Shown here piece by piece: positions 12,501-27,500 of a DNA stretch of 64,000 nt; within the stretch, counting starts at the first letter, position 1; every line of letters begins with the position of its first letter. The stretch covers positions 9,201,501 through 9,265,500 of the forward strand of contig NC_092613.1 of the NCBI RefSeq assembly GCF_047663525.1, read 5' to 3'. The translations under genes were made by a program, and so were the position numbers. Origin of the DNA: Anas platyrhynchos (lineage: Eukaryota > Chordata > Aves > Anseriformes > Anatidae). The notes below the pieces were generated by a model. The model saw only the letters and a program-made list of their open reading frames with translations, did no database searches and was not told where the DNA came from.

Positions 12501-15500
12501 CAGAAGTATAGAAAGATATACCAGGACAAGGTAAAACCCTGTCCATATTCTGAAGATTGTTCCATTTCAGTTGGTCCTCAATAGTAAACATGGCAAGACA
12601 GTAGTGTTTTTCATGGTTACTGAGTTAATCTATTTTCAATCAAGTTAGTAAAATTTTCCACATCTAATCTTTGCTCAGTAGTCCACAAATAGTAGTATTC
12701 TCTGTTCAACAAGACATGTTTCCACATCTTAGCCAAATAACCCCACCAGAATGTTACAGCTTTCAAATGGAATTTCATATTTGCAAATAGGCAAAAGTAA
12801 AAATATTTTCAAAGAGTTCTTCTATTTTAAGGGTGAGTCAAGCAATGAAAGCTTTTGAAGATTACAAGGAGAAAATATATTCAGCTTTGCAGACTTAGAG
12901 TCAGGTGCAGCTGAGGAAACTTAGAGCTTTAGAACTAGGTTTTCAGTATTTTAAAAGCCATTTATATTACAGAGTATTTATAGTATGTGATGCAAGTAGC
13001 TTTGTTCTTTAGAACTGAGACGATTTTCAGCCTCTCCTTCCGTGGGGAGTGGAAAGGCATGCTTTATCATAGAATTATGTAGTGGCTCGGGTTGGAAAGG
13101 ACATTGAAGATCATCCAACTTCAACCCCCCCACCATAGACAGGGATGCATTTAGTAACATTTTTATTCCATATACATATGAGTGACTGCATTTTGTTAAA
13201 TTTTATAGATACAAGCAATTTCGCATTTTAGGTAGTTACTTAATAAGTTGAATAATCATCTTGGAGGATTTTTTCCTTAACGATTATATGAGTACATTAT
13301 GTAATTAACTGATTACATTGTAGGATATATTTACCTGTAAAACAAATGCAAGCGTATTTTAGTAAATGTTGTTTTTCTTAAATGTAAGTTTTTATCTTTT
13401 TGCTTAGGACTGGAAGGGGAAACGTTAAAAGAATCCCAGCTTAATCAAGAGTATTTGAGGGCAGAACTGGAAGAAGCCAAAGTTTCATTGCAAAAAAATG
13501 AGGTACAGTTTGTTTATAGTTTTCTGATATAAATATATGAGTAATTGCATAAATAACTGCCGATACTTTTTAGATATGGAACAGTTGTAGCTGTTTGTTA
13601 CAACATGTTTAGAAACGACAATTGTTTTGTAGGCTACTCAAAAGAGCTTAGAAACTGAACTGCAGACTGCAGTGAAAACATTAATTCAGGTCACTCAGGA
13701 GAAAGAAGCACAGATGGAAGAATGTAAAGAAACTAAGGCTTTGCATACATCCATGATAGAAGAGTTCAAGACTTCTACTTCCAATTTAAAAACCTTGCTG
13801 CAAAAAGAACAAAATAGGTAATTTAAACAGTTTACAATCAAAGAATAATTTTGTGGGTAAAATACTGGATTGCTGAGCTGCTGGGAATAAAACCTAAACA
13901 TCTTGTGTGATCTGGTGTAATAACTTTTTGTTTTGAATCAGTAGTAACTCATTCAGTCATCATCAATGAGTTTAGCTGTAACCACTTTGGTTTTTATATT
14001 TTTTACGTCCTTTGTCCGTCTAGACCTTGAAGATGGTTATACAATCATAGAATGATTTGGGCTGGAAGGGTCCTTAAAGATCATCTAATTCCAACCCTCC
14101 TCCCATGGGCAGGGATAGGACAGGGATACTTTCCACTAGATAATCCTGCCCATGGTTGCACTGTTTGATTTTGTGTCGATGCAGTTCCTAACTAATAGAG
14201 CTGTCATCTCATTTGGAACTTTAAAGTTTTTTAATAATGAAACATTTAGTGAGGAAGATATTCTTCCTTACATGATAACAGTACTATTTAATACCAATCT
14301 TTATTATTCCTATATTTCAGGCCTTCTGTAGTTTTAAAAAATATGTATATGTCAAAGAACCTAATAGCAACTAAAATCAACCTTTCTAAAAATGGGAATA
14401 GAACTGTAGATGTGTATTTTAAAACATTATCACAACAGAGTTTTTTAATAAACAGTGATTTGGAGTACCTGCCATCAAGGTATCTTCTAAGTAGTTGCAG
14501 GGTATGATAAACCCAAGAACAAAGGGAGATGAAACTGAAATTCATATTTTGACACAACAGTTTAAATGCAAAGAATGTAATGTATTTTTTTTAATTATGC
14601 TGATTGATACTGGTCTATGAGAAAGCAAATCTTTGCCCTCTTGATTTTCATAAAGAAGTACAGACATATGTATGCATATATTTGTTTACTTTTGTCTGCT
14701 GTTCAGAAGCTGTAAAACTAGAATTTGATACATTTGATATATCATACGTATCATATTTCACATATCTTTGATATATCATCTACCTGTGGAAAAGCAATAT
14801 ACTTCAAATGCTTGTGGTAAGACTTTGTCTTACTGTCCTTAGACTTTCAAAAGCAGTGCTGTATACTGAACAACAACAACAAAATAATTAAAATTTTCTT
14901 AGATTGAAGAAATATGAAGAAGAGTCAAAACTGCTTACCTTGGAGCTCACAAATAAGTCTGCTGAGCTGGGTAAGATTTATAGAAAGAAGGAAGATGAGC
15001 TACATAGTAATAAGAATGTTTTCTTCTGTTCCTTGAAAAGAGACTATCCCTGTGTTGTAGCTGTTGCCTGAAAAAATAAATTTACCATAGTCTATACCTG
15101 CCAGGACTGCTTAAGTTTATTTTTACTCATCCTACTCCCACTTCTTTGGTAGTCATTGTATCTGGCAATAGTCAAACAGCAATGCTGAACAGACTCAATA
15201 GCAAGACCATACATGCATGGATGCTCCTAGAACTCATTTTGATTTCTCTGCATTATCCCAGTTAAGACTAATAGCAGGCCAGACTAGTTTCAGAGGTAGC
15301 ATTAGACTGCTGAATAATAGATTCCAAGAATTACTTCTGTAGCTTGTAGTAGAGTCAAACCACCTGCATTAAACTTTCCTGCAGACTGCTGTCCCTATGT
15401 TGGATGTAGAACAACACCTACAGTGGTTCACTATAAATATTGTTTTGATACCCTGTGATTTTTACATATGCATTCCTTAGCGCCCAAACCTTTGGCATTG

Positions 15501-18500
15501 TTTTCCCACTGTGCAGTGTATGTCTATAGCCCTGATATGATAGATGAGAAATATAGTTTGATATATGTACTGAGGGAATCTAACAATAAAGTTGTTCAAA
15601 AATTGCTGATAACGTTTCTCTGGAATAAGGTGAGATGTGACCTGTGATGATAACAAAGCAAAAATGAGTTTGGTGTTCAGTACTTGCAAAAAATATCAAT
15701 AATGTTAATGTGCACCTAGAAAACACATTTTGAAGTTACTAATGAGTGGTTTCCTTTTTCAGCATATTCAGATTTTTTTCCAGAAAAACGCAGATGCATC
15801 AATACCTTGAGACTACTGCTTTGTAAACATTCTTACAGTACACACTCTAAGACTTGAAGCCACAGTTGTAGAAAATATAAGAGGCTCTTAATTTTATTTA
15901 AGATGAATGATTAGATTAGCTTTTCTTCAGATGTATATTCATTAATATCTTTCTGAATCCCTTTTTTAATTTTTTTTTTAACTCTATATTCAGATTAAGT
16001 GATAATTTGGGTTATAGTTTATCTTTAAAATATCTGAACTTAATACAACAAGTTTTGAAAACTGGGCACTGTGAAAGGATAAATGCTTTATGTTGTCTTC
16101 TATGTATGTAATTTTTTCTGATCAATTAATTTTACATTGTATGTGCTGTAGAAGAGATGACTAAACTAAAATGTGACAAAGAAATGCAACTTGAAGAGCT
16201 GTCAGAAACACTGGTAAATCTTTACTTTATTAGTTTCATGGCATTAACTTTTCATATGTAATCTCTCTTGCCTTCGAAGTATTTTATATGCCATATAAAC
16301 ACTGTCTAATCTGCCCTAATGTTGCTTTCTTAACTACCTTTTTAACTATTTTGATGTTTTCTTTGAAGGGCTTACTTCCTTCCATTGTCTTGCTTGTTTG
16401 ATTTTTCCATGTCAAGATTTCTGGTTCCTCCTTCATTCACACCTAATCAAGTGCCACTCTCTATGAAAAGGATTTCCTATTTTTAGTTATGCCTAGTATT
16501 CACTCCTTCCTCATCCTGAACCTTTCTGAAAAAATAATTTTGTGTGTGGGCATGATGAACATTAGCTCACATCTTGTGAACACAGCATATGATATTTAAG
16601 CCTGAAGAATTAATTGACACCACTTGGAAAAGGCAGTAGAATTTGTGCAAAGGTTATGCGTGATAAAATGAGGGATCTAATAAGCAATTTCCTAGGTTTC
16701 TTACTTCACAAGTCTGTTGCAATTATTTTACTGTTTGAGAGGTGTTAATTATGATGAGGTTTCCTCCATACTGCAGTGTTTAGTATCTAGAAAGCATTGC
16801 CTAGTGTGGTAATACACGTCACTTTTCAGAGAAAACAATTAGGAGTTTCAATCTGGAGAATGGTCTTATAACACCATTTTCCATGTATTCCCATTAGACT
16901 GGATGTTCTTATCTCCTTATAGGGATGTTTCTTGAGGTAATCAGCTCTGTTCTATGTGAACTCTACTAAACCTCAGCACAGACCCATTTTCTGTTATGGA
17001 AGTCTGAGTTATATGAAATACACTTCTAATACAGAATGACTTTAGTTATGATCTTGTATTTACTAGTCTAACGGGTAACTCCATGCATTCAAGTAAGATG
17101 GTAAACGCAAACCTCGTTTTATGCCAAGTGTATTTGTTCCTTATTCATTTAATTTTCTAAACATTTTCATTAATGTTCTTAAACAGGGTAAAGTTGAGGA
17201 ACTTCTTGGGAAAAAGAAGGATCTTGAGGCTACTGTTGAAAATTTGCAGGAGAGAGGAAAGGAAATGAAAAATATTCTTCAAATTAGAGAGGTAAGAATA
17301 AAGTGTGATCCTAACATTTTTCTATAACTAGTTGTTACAGTTTTATCACTTGTATATATATAACAAGAAACTTGATGTAGTTGGGCCAGTAGTCCATCCA
17401 GTGTAGTATTCTGCTTCTGAAAATGGTTCTATGCAGTAGAGTAGCCTGGCTATTATCTCTGGTCCATCCCCCTTACATTCCTACAGTAAGTGTATTAAGG
17501 ATGTTTGAGGACACATCCTTGTCAGTTCTCTTTGTTACCTGTTTATAGACTTACCCATGTCCAATAGTTTCATCAGTTTTTGAACATCTTCATACTATTA
17601 GCATCCATAGCCTTCTGTGATAAGAAATTCCAGAAATTCATTATATGCTGTGCTTAAAAAACTAAGTGTACATTGACACACATGCACTGTCTTTCTCCCT
17701 GGTTTAAATCACCTCCATGCCAGTGTATACACTGTATCAGTAGTTATTCAGAGGAAATAGTGTTCAAAGCATTAATGTATTATAAACTACATCACATTAC
17801 AAAGCTTGCCTTGTCTTGTAATGACAACCAATTTCTGAGCAGTTCAGAAAGCTTGTAGAAAGTAGTATCTCTGTAGTTCAGAATGCATTCAAATGTGTGC
17901 TTGTACTATCACATAGGACTGGAATTGTGATTTTTTTGTTTGTTTTTTTTAATATTTAGGTGAATTCAAAAGCTTATGATGTCTGAGGCAACACCATCTT
18001 TATTTAAATGCCCATGGAAAAGTAGTTTTGTCAGTACTTTTGCAGAGAATAGTTAGACTATAAAATAGGGGACATGTTCAACATTCATACCAGATTTCAA
18101 GATTTCACACTACCACATTACACCAGTGTTATGTAAAGATAAAGTCTAGCTAATTTATGGATTGTCTGTAGCTTTGTTTAATCTTAAAGCTTTGTGTCAC
18201 CAGTTCTTTTCTGATAGCTTTCATGATCTGTAATTTACATATGTATACTCACAACATTTCTTCTTCTGCAGAAAGAAATGCATGATTTGCAAATACAGCT
18301 GACTACTAAAGTTGAAAAGGAACAGAGTTATATAGAACAACTTACGACACTGAATGCAGATCTGGAACGAGAGGCGTATGATGATTTTTGAAAATATAGT
18401 ATCGGTTTAATCGTTTTTAGTGTTACGTAGAAGTTACTTTACTATACAAAAAAATGATCTATGATTGTTCTCTAATGAAAATTTTGAATTTATATAGTCA

Positions 18501-21500
18501 GCATGACATCCTCTATATATTTATATTAATAATATATTGCAATATATTACAATATGTACAATTATATATATTATTGCATGTTATAATACATATTACATAT
18601 TATAATACAATTACATATTATATGTACTATATTATATTATAATATGTAATTGCCCCATATTTCTGTGAGATAGTTGTCTTAATATGAAGAGAAAATGTTT
18701 CTGAAATCATTGTTAACCCTGCTTTAATATAGATGTTGAACTACATTCTTGCCAACAGCAATTATATTTATACAACAGTCAACTCATTTTTGCTCCTCCT
18801 CCTGTTGCCTTTTCACATCACTCTGACTCTATATTAAATTTGTTGTAAAGATTGCATTTCCGGGTACAGGCCTGGACTTTTTTCAGTGTGAAGTAACATT
18901 TTATAACAGATAAATCTAATTTAAAAGGAAATTTCAAAGTGCACATTCTTATTTCTCTTGACCATTTATTTTAAATTAGACTAAAGAATGAGCAACTAAC
19001 AGTGCATATCAACACGCTCTTATTAGAAAAAGAGCAAATGGACCAAGAGAAAAGTAATATAGCTGCAGAACTCAGGAAACTACAAGAAATTCATGAGGTA
19101 AGTTGTAAACTTCCAGCTGTTCTTAAAGGATAACATTCTGTTTAAAATATAAATCATATGGTAAACTTCAATATCACATAGTTTCGTAGAGTATCTGAAC
19201 TCTTTGTTGTCTTTAAAATACAGTATACGTGCAGTTATCCTTGTGAATGTAGCATTTCAAGATATTGCTTAAGATGTCACCTTGAATTTTACTTATTTTA
19301 TTTATATGTGTATTTATTTAGGGTGATAGAAAAAAAGAAGAAAATACAAAGCTGTTAGTAGATAATCTGGAAGAAACAAATGGCCAGCTAAGGCAAGTAA
19401 AAATAAATATTGATGTAAAAAAGGTTGTTAAAAGAAGTAGGTTTGCTTCTTTCACAGTTAGTCTAAATGTTGTGTTCATATGTTGCTTTCTGCTATTTTA
19501 GATGAATGATTTTTAAGCATTGTAGTTAAATTATGGGCCTTTTTCTATACAAAAGCAATATAGTATTGGTGTTGGCCATGTAGAAGTTTCTACAAGTTAG
19601 TACTACCAATTGCTATGATTTTTTTTTTTTTGCCATTTCTTCAGGTTACATTTTAGAGGCCTCTCCTGTTCTGCGTTAACCTCTTAGCTGTGATTAAAAT
19701 GAAAATTTAAGTTACGGGTTAGGAATTAAATGTAAAAAAGTAAAATTGATTATGTTACATTTGTAGTTAGTACCCTGACAGGCAGCCTTCCAAATTTCAT
19801 AGAAGCATTATGCTATTACAGATCAGAATATAATGGGAACATGTTTTCATACTTACAAAAACTGTGTACAGATCAGATATTACCTTCAGTCACTTTGCAA
19901 AATTTAAAGAATAATCCCATTGAACATCTTATGAAATTCTTATCAGTAGTAGTTGTAAATAACAAACCAGTTCTTTTTAGAAAATAAAGAATGGATAAAT
20001 ACTAAATAAAGCTGTATTGAAAATAAGTTAATATTCTTAAATAAATATTTACTAATATTTGGTAATTTGTCATTTAGAAATGAATTAGAGTCTTTGAAGG
20101 AGAAGATGGCAAAGAAAGGTGAAGAGATTAAAAGCAAACTGGATGAAAGTGAAGAAAATGTATGCCATGTAATATGCTTTATCATTTGAAATAAATAACA
20201 TGTAACATTACCTGTAGGACATAATCTAAATGTAAAATGTATTTTATTTTATTTTATTTTTTTTTAATGCAAAGGGATATTTTCTCTTAAAACGGTTTTC
20301 TTCTTTCAGTGTTTCTATGAATTGAGTCACGATATATACATATTTTGAGCTCTTCCTGTTTAAAAGACAAGGACATTCACTGGGATGTTTAGCCTTTATA
20401 TGGAAGCTTAAGGGTCCAAATTTGTTATATTTTAGGCAAACATAGAACCTTATTTTTTTATTATTTTGATTTACCCATTTAGTGATGAATAACATCCAGA
20501 TTAGCTTTCAATATGAGTTTCAGTTTGAATATGTTTAAATATTTTTACTTTCTTATTGTATTGTCAAAGCACACCTGCTTTTTTAACATAACAGTGGATT
20601 TCAAAATTTTATCATAAAATTCAAAGAAGATATTGAGGGCACGAGATAGTTGCTTAATTTAATTAATTATATATTTTTTAACAAACAAATACAAAATGGG
20701 AATAAATTAATTCTTTTTGACAGAACTGCTTTGAAATTGTAACGTAGTAGTTAGTAGTAATTCTATGATTATGCATTTTTCTTCTTTAAGATAGTACAAA
20801 AGTTCTGATAATGGTTTGACTATATTTACAATTATAATTCCAGACTAAGAGTATTGAAAATGAAATTTCAAGAAAGGAAAGGCAGTTGAAGATTCTAGAC
20901 AATAAGGTAAGAAATTTAAAATTTTCATGGACTGTAGGTAGTTTCATACAAGCTAATTTTTTAAATCATTGAGCTACTTTTTTTTTTTTTTTTTCTCCAT
21001 AAGCTCAATAACCACTGAAGATCTGGGTAGCTGCTGTTAAACTTGATGTTTGTTACTAGGCTAGCAGAATTCTTGTATTGCATGGTCAAAACTGCAGTCG
21101 TTGTAATGTGTTGGCATGTGTTTCAGTCCCACTGGAATTAACTGGACCTGTGCAAATGCATATTTAAGAACTTTGACAGTAATGTCTAACACACTGAGTC
21201 ATTTTTAAGAGTTTATAAATTAATGTTTGAAGTATCTCTTTTAGTTGAATAATTTGAAGAAACAGGTGGAAAATAAAACAAAGTATATTGAAGAGCTGCA
21301 ACAGGAGGTAAATACATCTTTTAGAATACTCAAATACACAAAACATGGTATTTTGAGGTTACTGTTACTGTTCAAAAATTTTAGTCTTGTATGATTTCTT
21401 TAGATATAGCTATGTAAGTTAGAATGTTTCCTTTCTTACCTTAACTCTGAGCAAACTAAGGAATTACCTTTAGAATTACTTGATTTATGAAATTATTCTT

Positions 21501-24500
21501 ACTTTTGTAAAATGCAATTATAGTAAACTCTTTAAAGAGTCTTTAGTAAACTGTTATTATTTTCATTTAGAACATGGTATCATCAATCCATGGTATCACA
21601 TTTGGCATAATAATCTATTTCAGTTACCGATAATAGAAAAGACTTGTACATAAGGACAAATTGTCAGTAACTGTATTGTAAAAACTTACTTTTTTTTTTC
21701 ATGACATCTGTACGTTTTCAGTTCACAGCATTTGCCCAGAATAAAATCCCTGAATCATCTGCTTAGAATCAATTGATTATTATATCTGTTCTTTCATTAT
21801 AGTGCAGCACAGGAGTAAATTTATTTATATACAAGCTCTGTAGAACAAAAGCAAGAGGAATGATGCATCTTAGTTTTTCTTCCTATTCTGCACCCTCTTT
21901 CCTTATTTTCTGTTGTTGCCCATTAGGAGTCTTTCATAAAGTCATGAAGAGTAAGGAGCAATATTATTAAAACAGTTGAACACTTCCGTTTGGAAAACCG
22001 TTCTAGAACCTGAACTGTACTACAATGAGAAGACAGTTATTTATTTGCTTGCTGAAAGCTAAAATTCTGAGGATTCTGACCTACTATATGAGGCTAAATT
22101 GTTGCATAATACTATTAACTTGTTATAGTGATTGTTTTACTTAATTTTAACAGAACAAGGTGCTGAAAAAGAAAATGACTGCAGAAAGCAAGAAAACAAG
22201 TATTTATGAAGGGAAGGTAGGTTTAATTCATGTCACATGTAAGATAAGGGTAAAGCACAAAGACTGAATTTCTAAGTCCCTATGTAATTCATTATAAAAC
22301 TTGTTCAACACATTCTTCATTGCGTGATGGATCTGGGATACAGATTTTAGAGAGAAAAGTACATGAATTTTGGAAGATGCTTCATTTTCTAATAATTAGA
22401 TATGGGGATATCAGACTTGTAGAGAGAGACTTCATGTATCAAAGAGTTATCAAGGAGTTAAGTCCCTTTGTTTTTTGGTTGATAGTATACCGAACATTAT
22501 TCAGTGATATCACTCCATTGAAAGAGAAAAACATTAAAAGAAATGCATGCATTATTTACTTTAGGCAGCTCCTTTATTGTGCTCTGCTATGGTAAGTCCT
22601 TTATTTGAATATTAGAATATAGTGCCCACTTTAGGGTACTTCAGGAAAGATGGGGACTGTTTTGAGGGTATTCACATGAGAAACTTAAAGGGCAAACTAA
22701 TCAAAATAAATACTTGGTAGGAAAACATATCATAAAAATGTTAAAATCTAAAATGGATTTGCAAGGCAGGAAATAAAATTTCCATCTCAATATTTTTTAA
22801 GAATATACAACATTTAGGGTGGCTGCTTAGGAACAGGCTTTTCCTATTTTTTTCTTACTAAATTATCATTAATATCAGCAGCTAAAAGGAGTTTCTCCTT
22901 TTTTTAGAATTAAATAAAATTCTGAAAATAAATTATTTATTAATAATCTGTTTATTCATTTCACAATTTGAAAGATTTAATCATAAACATAATACAGCCC
23001 TACTCCCAGATCTTAGAAGACTATTAATTATGCTTCATTTTTCTTACCTTGCATACCATGCCAGCAATACTAAAGGGCTCTTTGTACAAAAGGCAGAATA
23101 CTGGCAGATTGTTAACAGGCTATTCCTTTATATCTTAATATTTCTTTGTGATTCACTAGCTCTAGTTTTAGGACTGCTTTATTGACAGTGATGCACAGAA
23201 CTGGTATTATGGGCTGCCTTCCCTCTTCTGATGTTGCTGTAGTTTCTAACTACCTTCAGACCAAAGTTCAACTCTATGATAAAAAAAATGAACATTAAAT
23301 AGGAAACAGTACAGTCACGTACCTGAAAAGTACAGAGTGGCTCAACTTGAAAATAAGATGAAAAATAAAGTCATTGGCATATTTATTTTTGAACAAGTAA
23401 CAGCAATAATTCTCCATTCACAAAAGGTGAATAAACTACAGCTCGAGATGGAAAATATGAAAAATCAACATAAGGAAACAGTTGACATGTATAAAAGAGA
23501 AATTGAAGCAAAAAGAGTAACTGAAAATAAATTACTTCAAGAGGTGAGAGTTGTTAATTTTTATGCAACTTTTAGTTAGTTTTTGATGTAAGATAATTTA
23601 TCAATTCTTGATATATTTTATGAAGCTTTACCAGTGAGATTCCTTGCACTTACATAGCAGTCTTATAAACATAGATGGAGCTTCTTGTGTATGCCTGTGA
23701 GCAAAGCTTTAGAATACTAGATTCTTTAGGTTGAAGCATTTGTATATGTCTTTAAAATAAGAACCTAGCTAAAAAATCTTTTTGTCAGGATATTGTCCCT
23801 AGAAATTCTATTCTTAGTATAAGTACAGAATAAGAAAAAAATATATACAATTTTTCTTGTATTAGTGTTTTCCTGCCCACACTTGATGATAATATCAAAA
23901 AATGGTAAGGCAGAGTGCTTGAAATGGCCTTGTGGTTCAAAACGACACTTATTTGCCATGGAAGAATTGAGGTAATTTTAATCTAGATATTAGTTGCCCA
24001 TTTTAACAAAGTATATAAAGATGTAGGATTTGAAAAGCATCTTGAAAGCAAATGAAGACTACACTAAATGAAACTATATAGATTGTACACACAGAGGTGG
24101 GAAGAAATGTAACTAAGATTTTTATAATATGTTATTCTTAGTTGTTCATGAATTAAAAGAAAGTTGATACTAACAGGTAGAAAAGATGAAGTTACTTGCT
24201 GATGAAGCAACAGTAACACAGAGAGAAATGGACATCCGATGTCAACACAAGATAACTGAAATGATGGCACTTATGGAAAAGCACAAAGTAAGATTTCTAA
24301 TGTGTAATACTATGATAAATAAAAACCTTTCAAAACCAGAATTTACAAATTAGAAAGTGAGTCTAGGATAATGAGGTTTAACACACTTGACTTTTCATCA
24401 TCTAAAAGTAAATTCACCTTCATATTTTGAAAGCATGTTTACTGGCAGATAAATTCCATTTGTATAAATTTCTGGATATCTTAACATGATGTGAATTAGT

Positions 24501-27500
24501 AGCACCTTAGAATTTCCAGTAATCTTTAAGGTAAGATGTGCTGGTGGCACTGGCCTTTTGACAATGTCTTGTAGGCTGCATTCTTTTTCATAGTATCATA
24601 TTCAGAGACTGAAAAAAGAGGAGCGTGTATGTTTTTGTGCTTTGCATGATTTATTTATTTATTTAATATTCTAACTTCATTTGATACTGTCCTAATGTAA
24701 TGCTTTTCAATATCAGTTTGGGCCTCTTTTTATGAGGAGATTATTCAGTGAACTTCAGCAGTATAACTTACTTTTGTCATTTTCTACTGTGCAGATAACA
24801 TGCATAACACTGCCTAGAAATAAAACACTATTGCTCCACAAAATAACACTGCTTGTGTATTTTCTGTTGTACGGTTTCTGCAGAAGTGTCCATGTTTGTT
24901 CCTAGTATTGTTTTGAGACTAGATAGATCTATAACTGTAACATTTAGTCAAATAACTTTTTTTTAATTATTTTTAACACAGCATGAATATGATAAAATGG
25001 TTGAAGAAAAGGATACAGAGTTAAAACTATGTAAGATAAAAGAGCAAGAGCAGTTGTCATTGAAAAGAACTTTGGTAAGGCATACTCTTGAGCACTGAAT
25101 AATTAAATGGAGGGGTTGCTGTCCTAAAAGGGTAATATAAATGTAATATTAGATTTTTTTCCCTATTTATTGTTCCTTGTTTTTTAAGAGTCTGATTTAG
25201 TGCGAGTGAACAGTAAGGAACAACTCACCAATTTCTGTGTACTATATTTTCTTACAGATTTTAATATGTACATTAAACTACTAATTTTCTAGAGATTATT
25301 TAAAGTAGCTGTGCTTTTCTGTCTACTTTTTCTAATAGTGCATTATGTTCTAACATCACTGTCTGGTTACAAAATTTTAGTATTAAACATTTTGATTTTT
25401 TTATTCCCTTCTCACAAGTATTTTTATTTCTTGCTTTGAACAGTAGTACTTCAGCTCTTTTTAAAAGAAACAAAACTTCAACTCTAGGGTTGTATCACTA
25501 TTTTTTTTTTTTTTTTCCTTTCTGGGGACCTTAGCTTTGAGAAATGTTCCGAGAGTCAACAACCCCTCAAGTCTTTTATGAAAGACTTGAAAACTTGAGT
25601 TATGAAACTTAAAATGTAGTATTTTTCTAACTTTTCCCTTCACAGAATAATTCTTTACAGCATGTTTTTATTAGACTTTTTTTATAGGTGTGACACATCA
25701 AGCCAATATTTTTTTTTATTCTTTTGAATTTATTTTTATATAATGAAAAATCAACTTCTTTGATCATGTGTTATTTTAGTGATTGAATTTTCTCTAAATG
25801 TGAATTGTAAATGCTACTCAGCATAGTAACTTTATGGTTAAATTAGCTCTATTGAACAAATGGAATTTTCTTTTGTTTATAATGAATATGAAATAATGTC
25901 TCATTTGGACCATTTTCTTTTTTCCAGGTTAAGCATAGCTAACCATTTCCATTGATTTCTTCTAATTGGTTTTAGGAAAGCGAACTGTCATGTTTGAAAA
26001 GTGAACTGTCATCCCTTAAGGAGCAGCTTAAAGTAGAAATTGAAGAGAAGGTATATTTATATATTTAAGGTAGCAGCCTGGGTGACATCCTTGGCCTGGT
26101 CATATGCACTGTAACCATGATAACTATGAAATGGGTTTCTGATTCTAAGTCTTGCTGTCTTGAAATGAGAGCTTGATGCTCCCTGAAGTCATTACATATA
26201 ATTTCTGGTGTTTGTGAATGTTTTACATTACTCCTGAGTAGGTAAGTGGGAGCAAGGAGAGATTAAAACCACAAGAAGAGCTGTTAATGCTTGCAGGGAA
26301 AATGCTAAGAAGCCAAAGCCAATCTTGATTTAAAACTGACAACAGACATGAAGGGCAGAAAGAAAGGCTTCTACAGGACCTGCTGCTGAATGTGGCAGGA
26401 ATTTTGGTAACAAACAACATGGAAAAAAGGCTGTGGTATTCAGTGGGACCTGGAAAATCAGGAACAAGGTAGACTTACCCTTGGTGGAGGCGGATCAAGT
26501 TAGGGAATCTTTATACAAACTAGCCAAATGGAAGTCCATGGGACCTGGTGGGATACATCCATAGGTGCTGAGGGAGCTGGCCAGTATCATTTTGTAATGG
26601 CCACTCACAATTATCTTTCAAATGTCATGGTGACTAGGGGTGGGTCCTGAGGAGATCAAAAAAACAAATTTCATTCTTATCTTCAAGAAGGGCAAGACAG
26701 AGGATCTGGTGAACTATAGGCTGGTCAATGCTACCTCAACCCCTGGAAAGGTGATTGAACAAATAATCCTGGAAACTATTTCCAAACATATGAAGGACAA
26801 GGTGATTGGGAGTAGTCAGCATTGATTTATGTGAAGGAGGAATCTTGCTTAACCAACCTGGTTGCCTTCTGTGGTGAGATGACTGGCTTGGAAGATGAGA
26901 ACACTGGGAGTTCTTTATCTCAAGCTTAGTAAGGCTTTGACGCTGTCTCCTACAACATCTCCAGAGGCAAACTGATAAAGTTTAGGCTGGATAAGTGGAC
27001 AGTAAGGTAGACTGAAAACTGGCTTAACTGCTGGGCTCAAGGGATTACAATCAGTATGGTACGAAGTCCAACTGGAGGCCAGTCACTAATGATGTACCAC
27101 AGGGTTTGATACTGGGTCCAATACTGTTTAATATCTTAATTAATGACATAGATGATGGGACAGAATTCATCCCCAATTAGTTTGCAGATGATGCAAAATT
27201 GGAAGGTCTGATAGAGCAGATGATTTCAGAGGGATCTGGATAAATGGCTGAACAGGAATCTGATAAAGTTTTTAACAAAGGGAAATCTGAAATATTGCAT
27301 GAAGTATACAATAACTCTTAGAACCAGTACAGACTGGGGGCTGACCAACTGGAAAGCAGCTTTGCAGGAAAAGCCCTGGGGTTCTGGTGGACAGGTTGAA
27401 CATGAGACAGGATGTGCCCTTGTGGTAAAGAAAGTCAACAGCATTTCAGGCTGTGTTAATCATGAAAATGATTAACAGATCGCAGCATCTGACATAGAAA

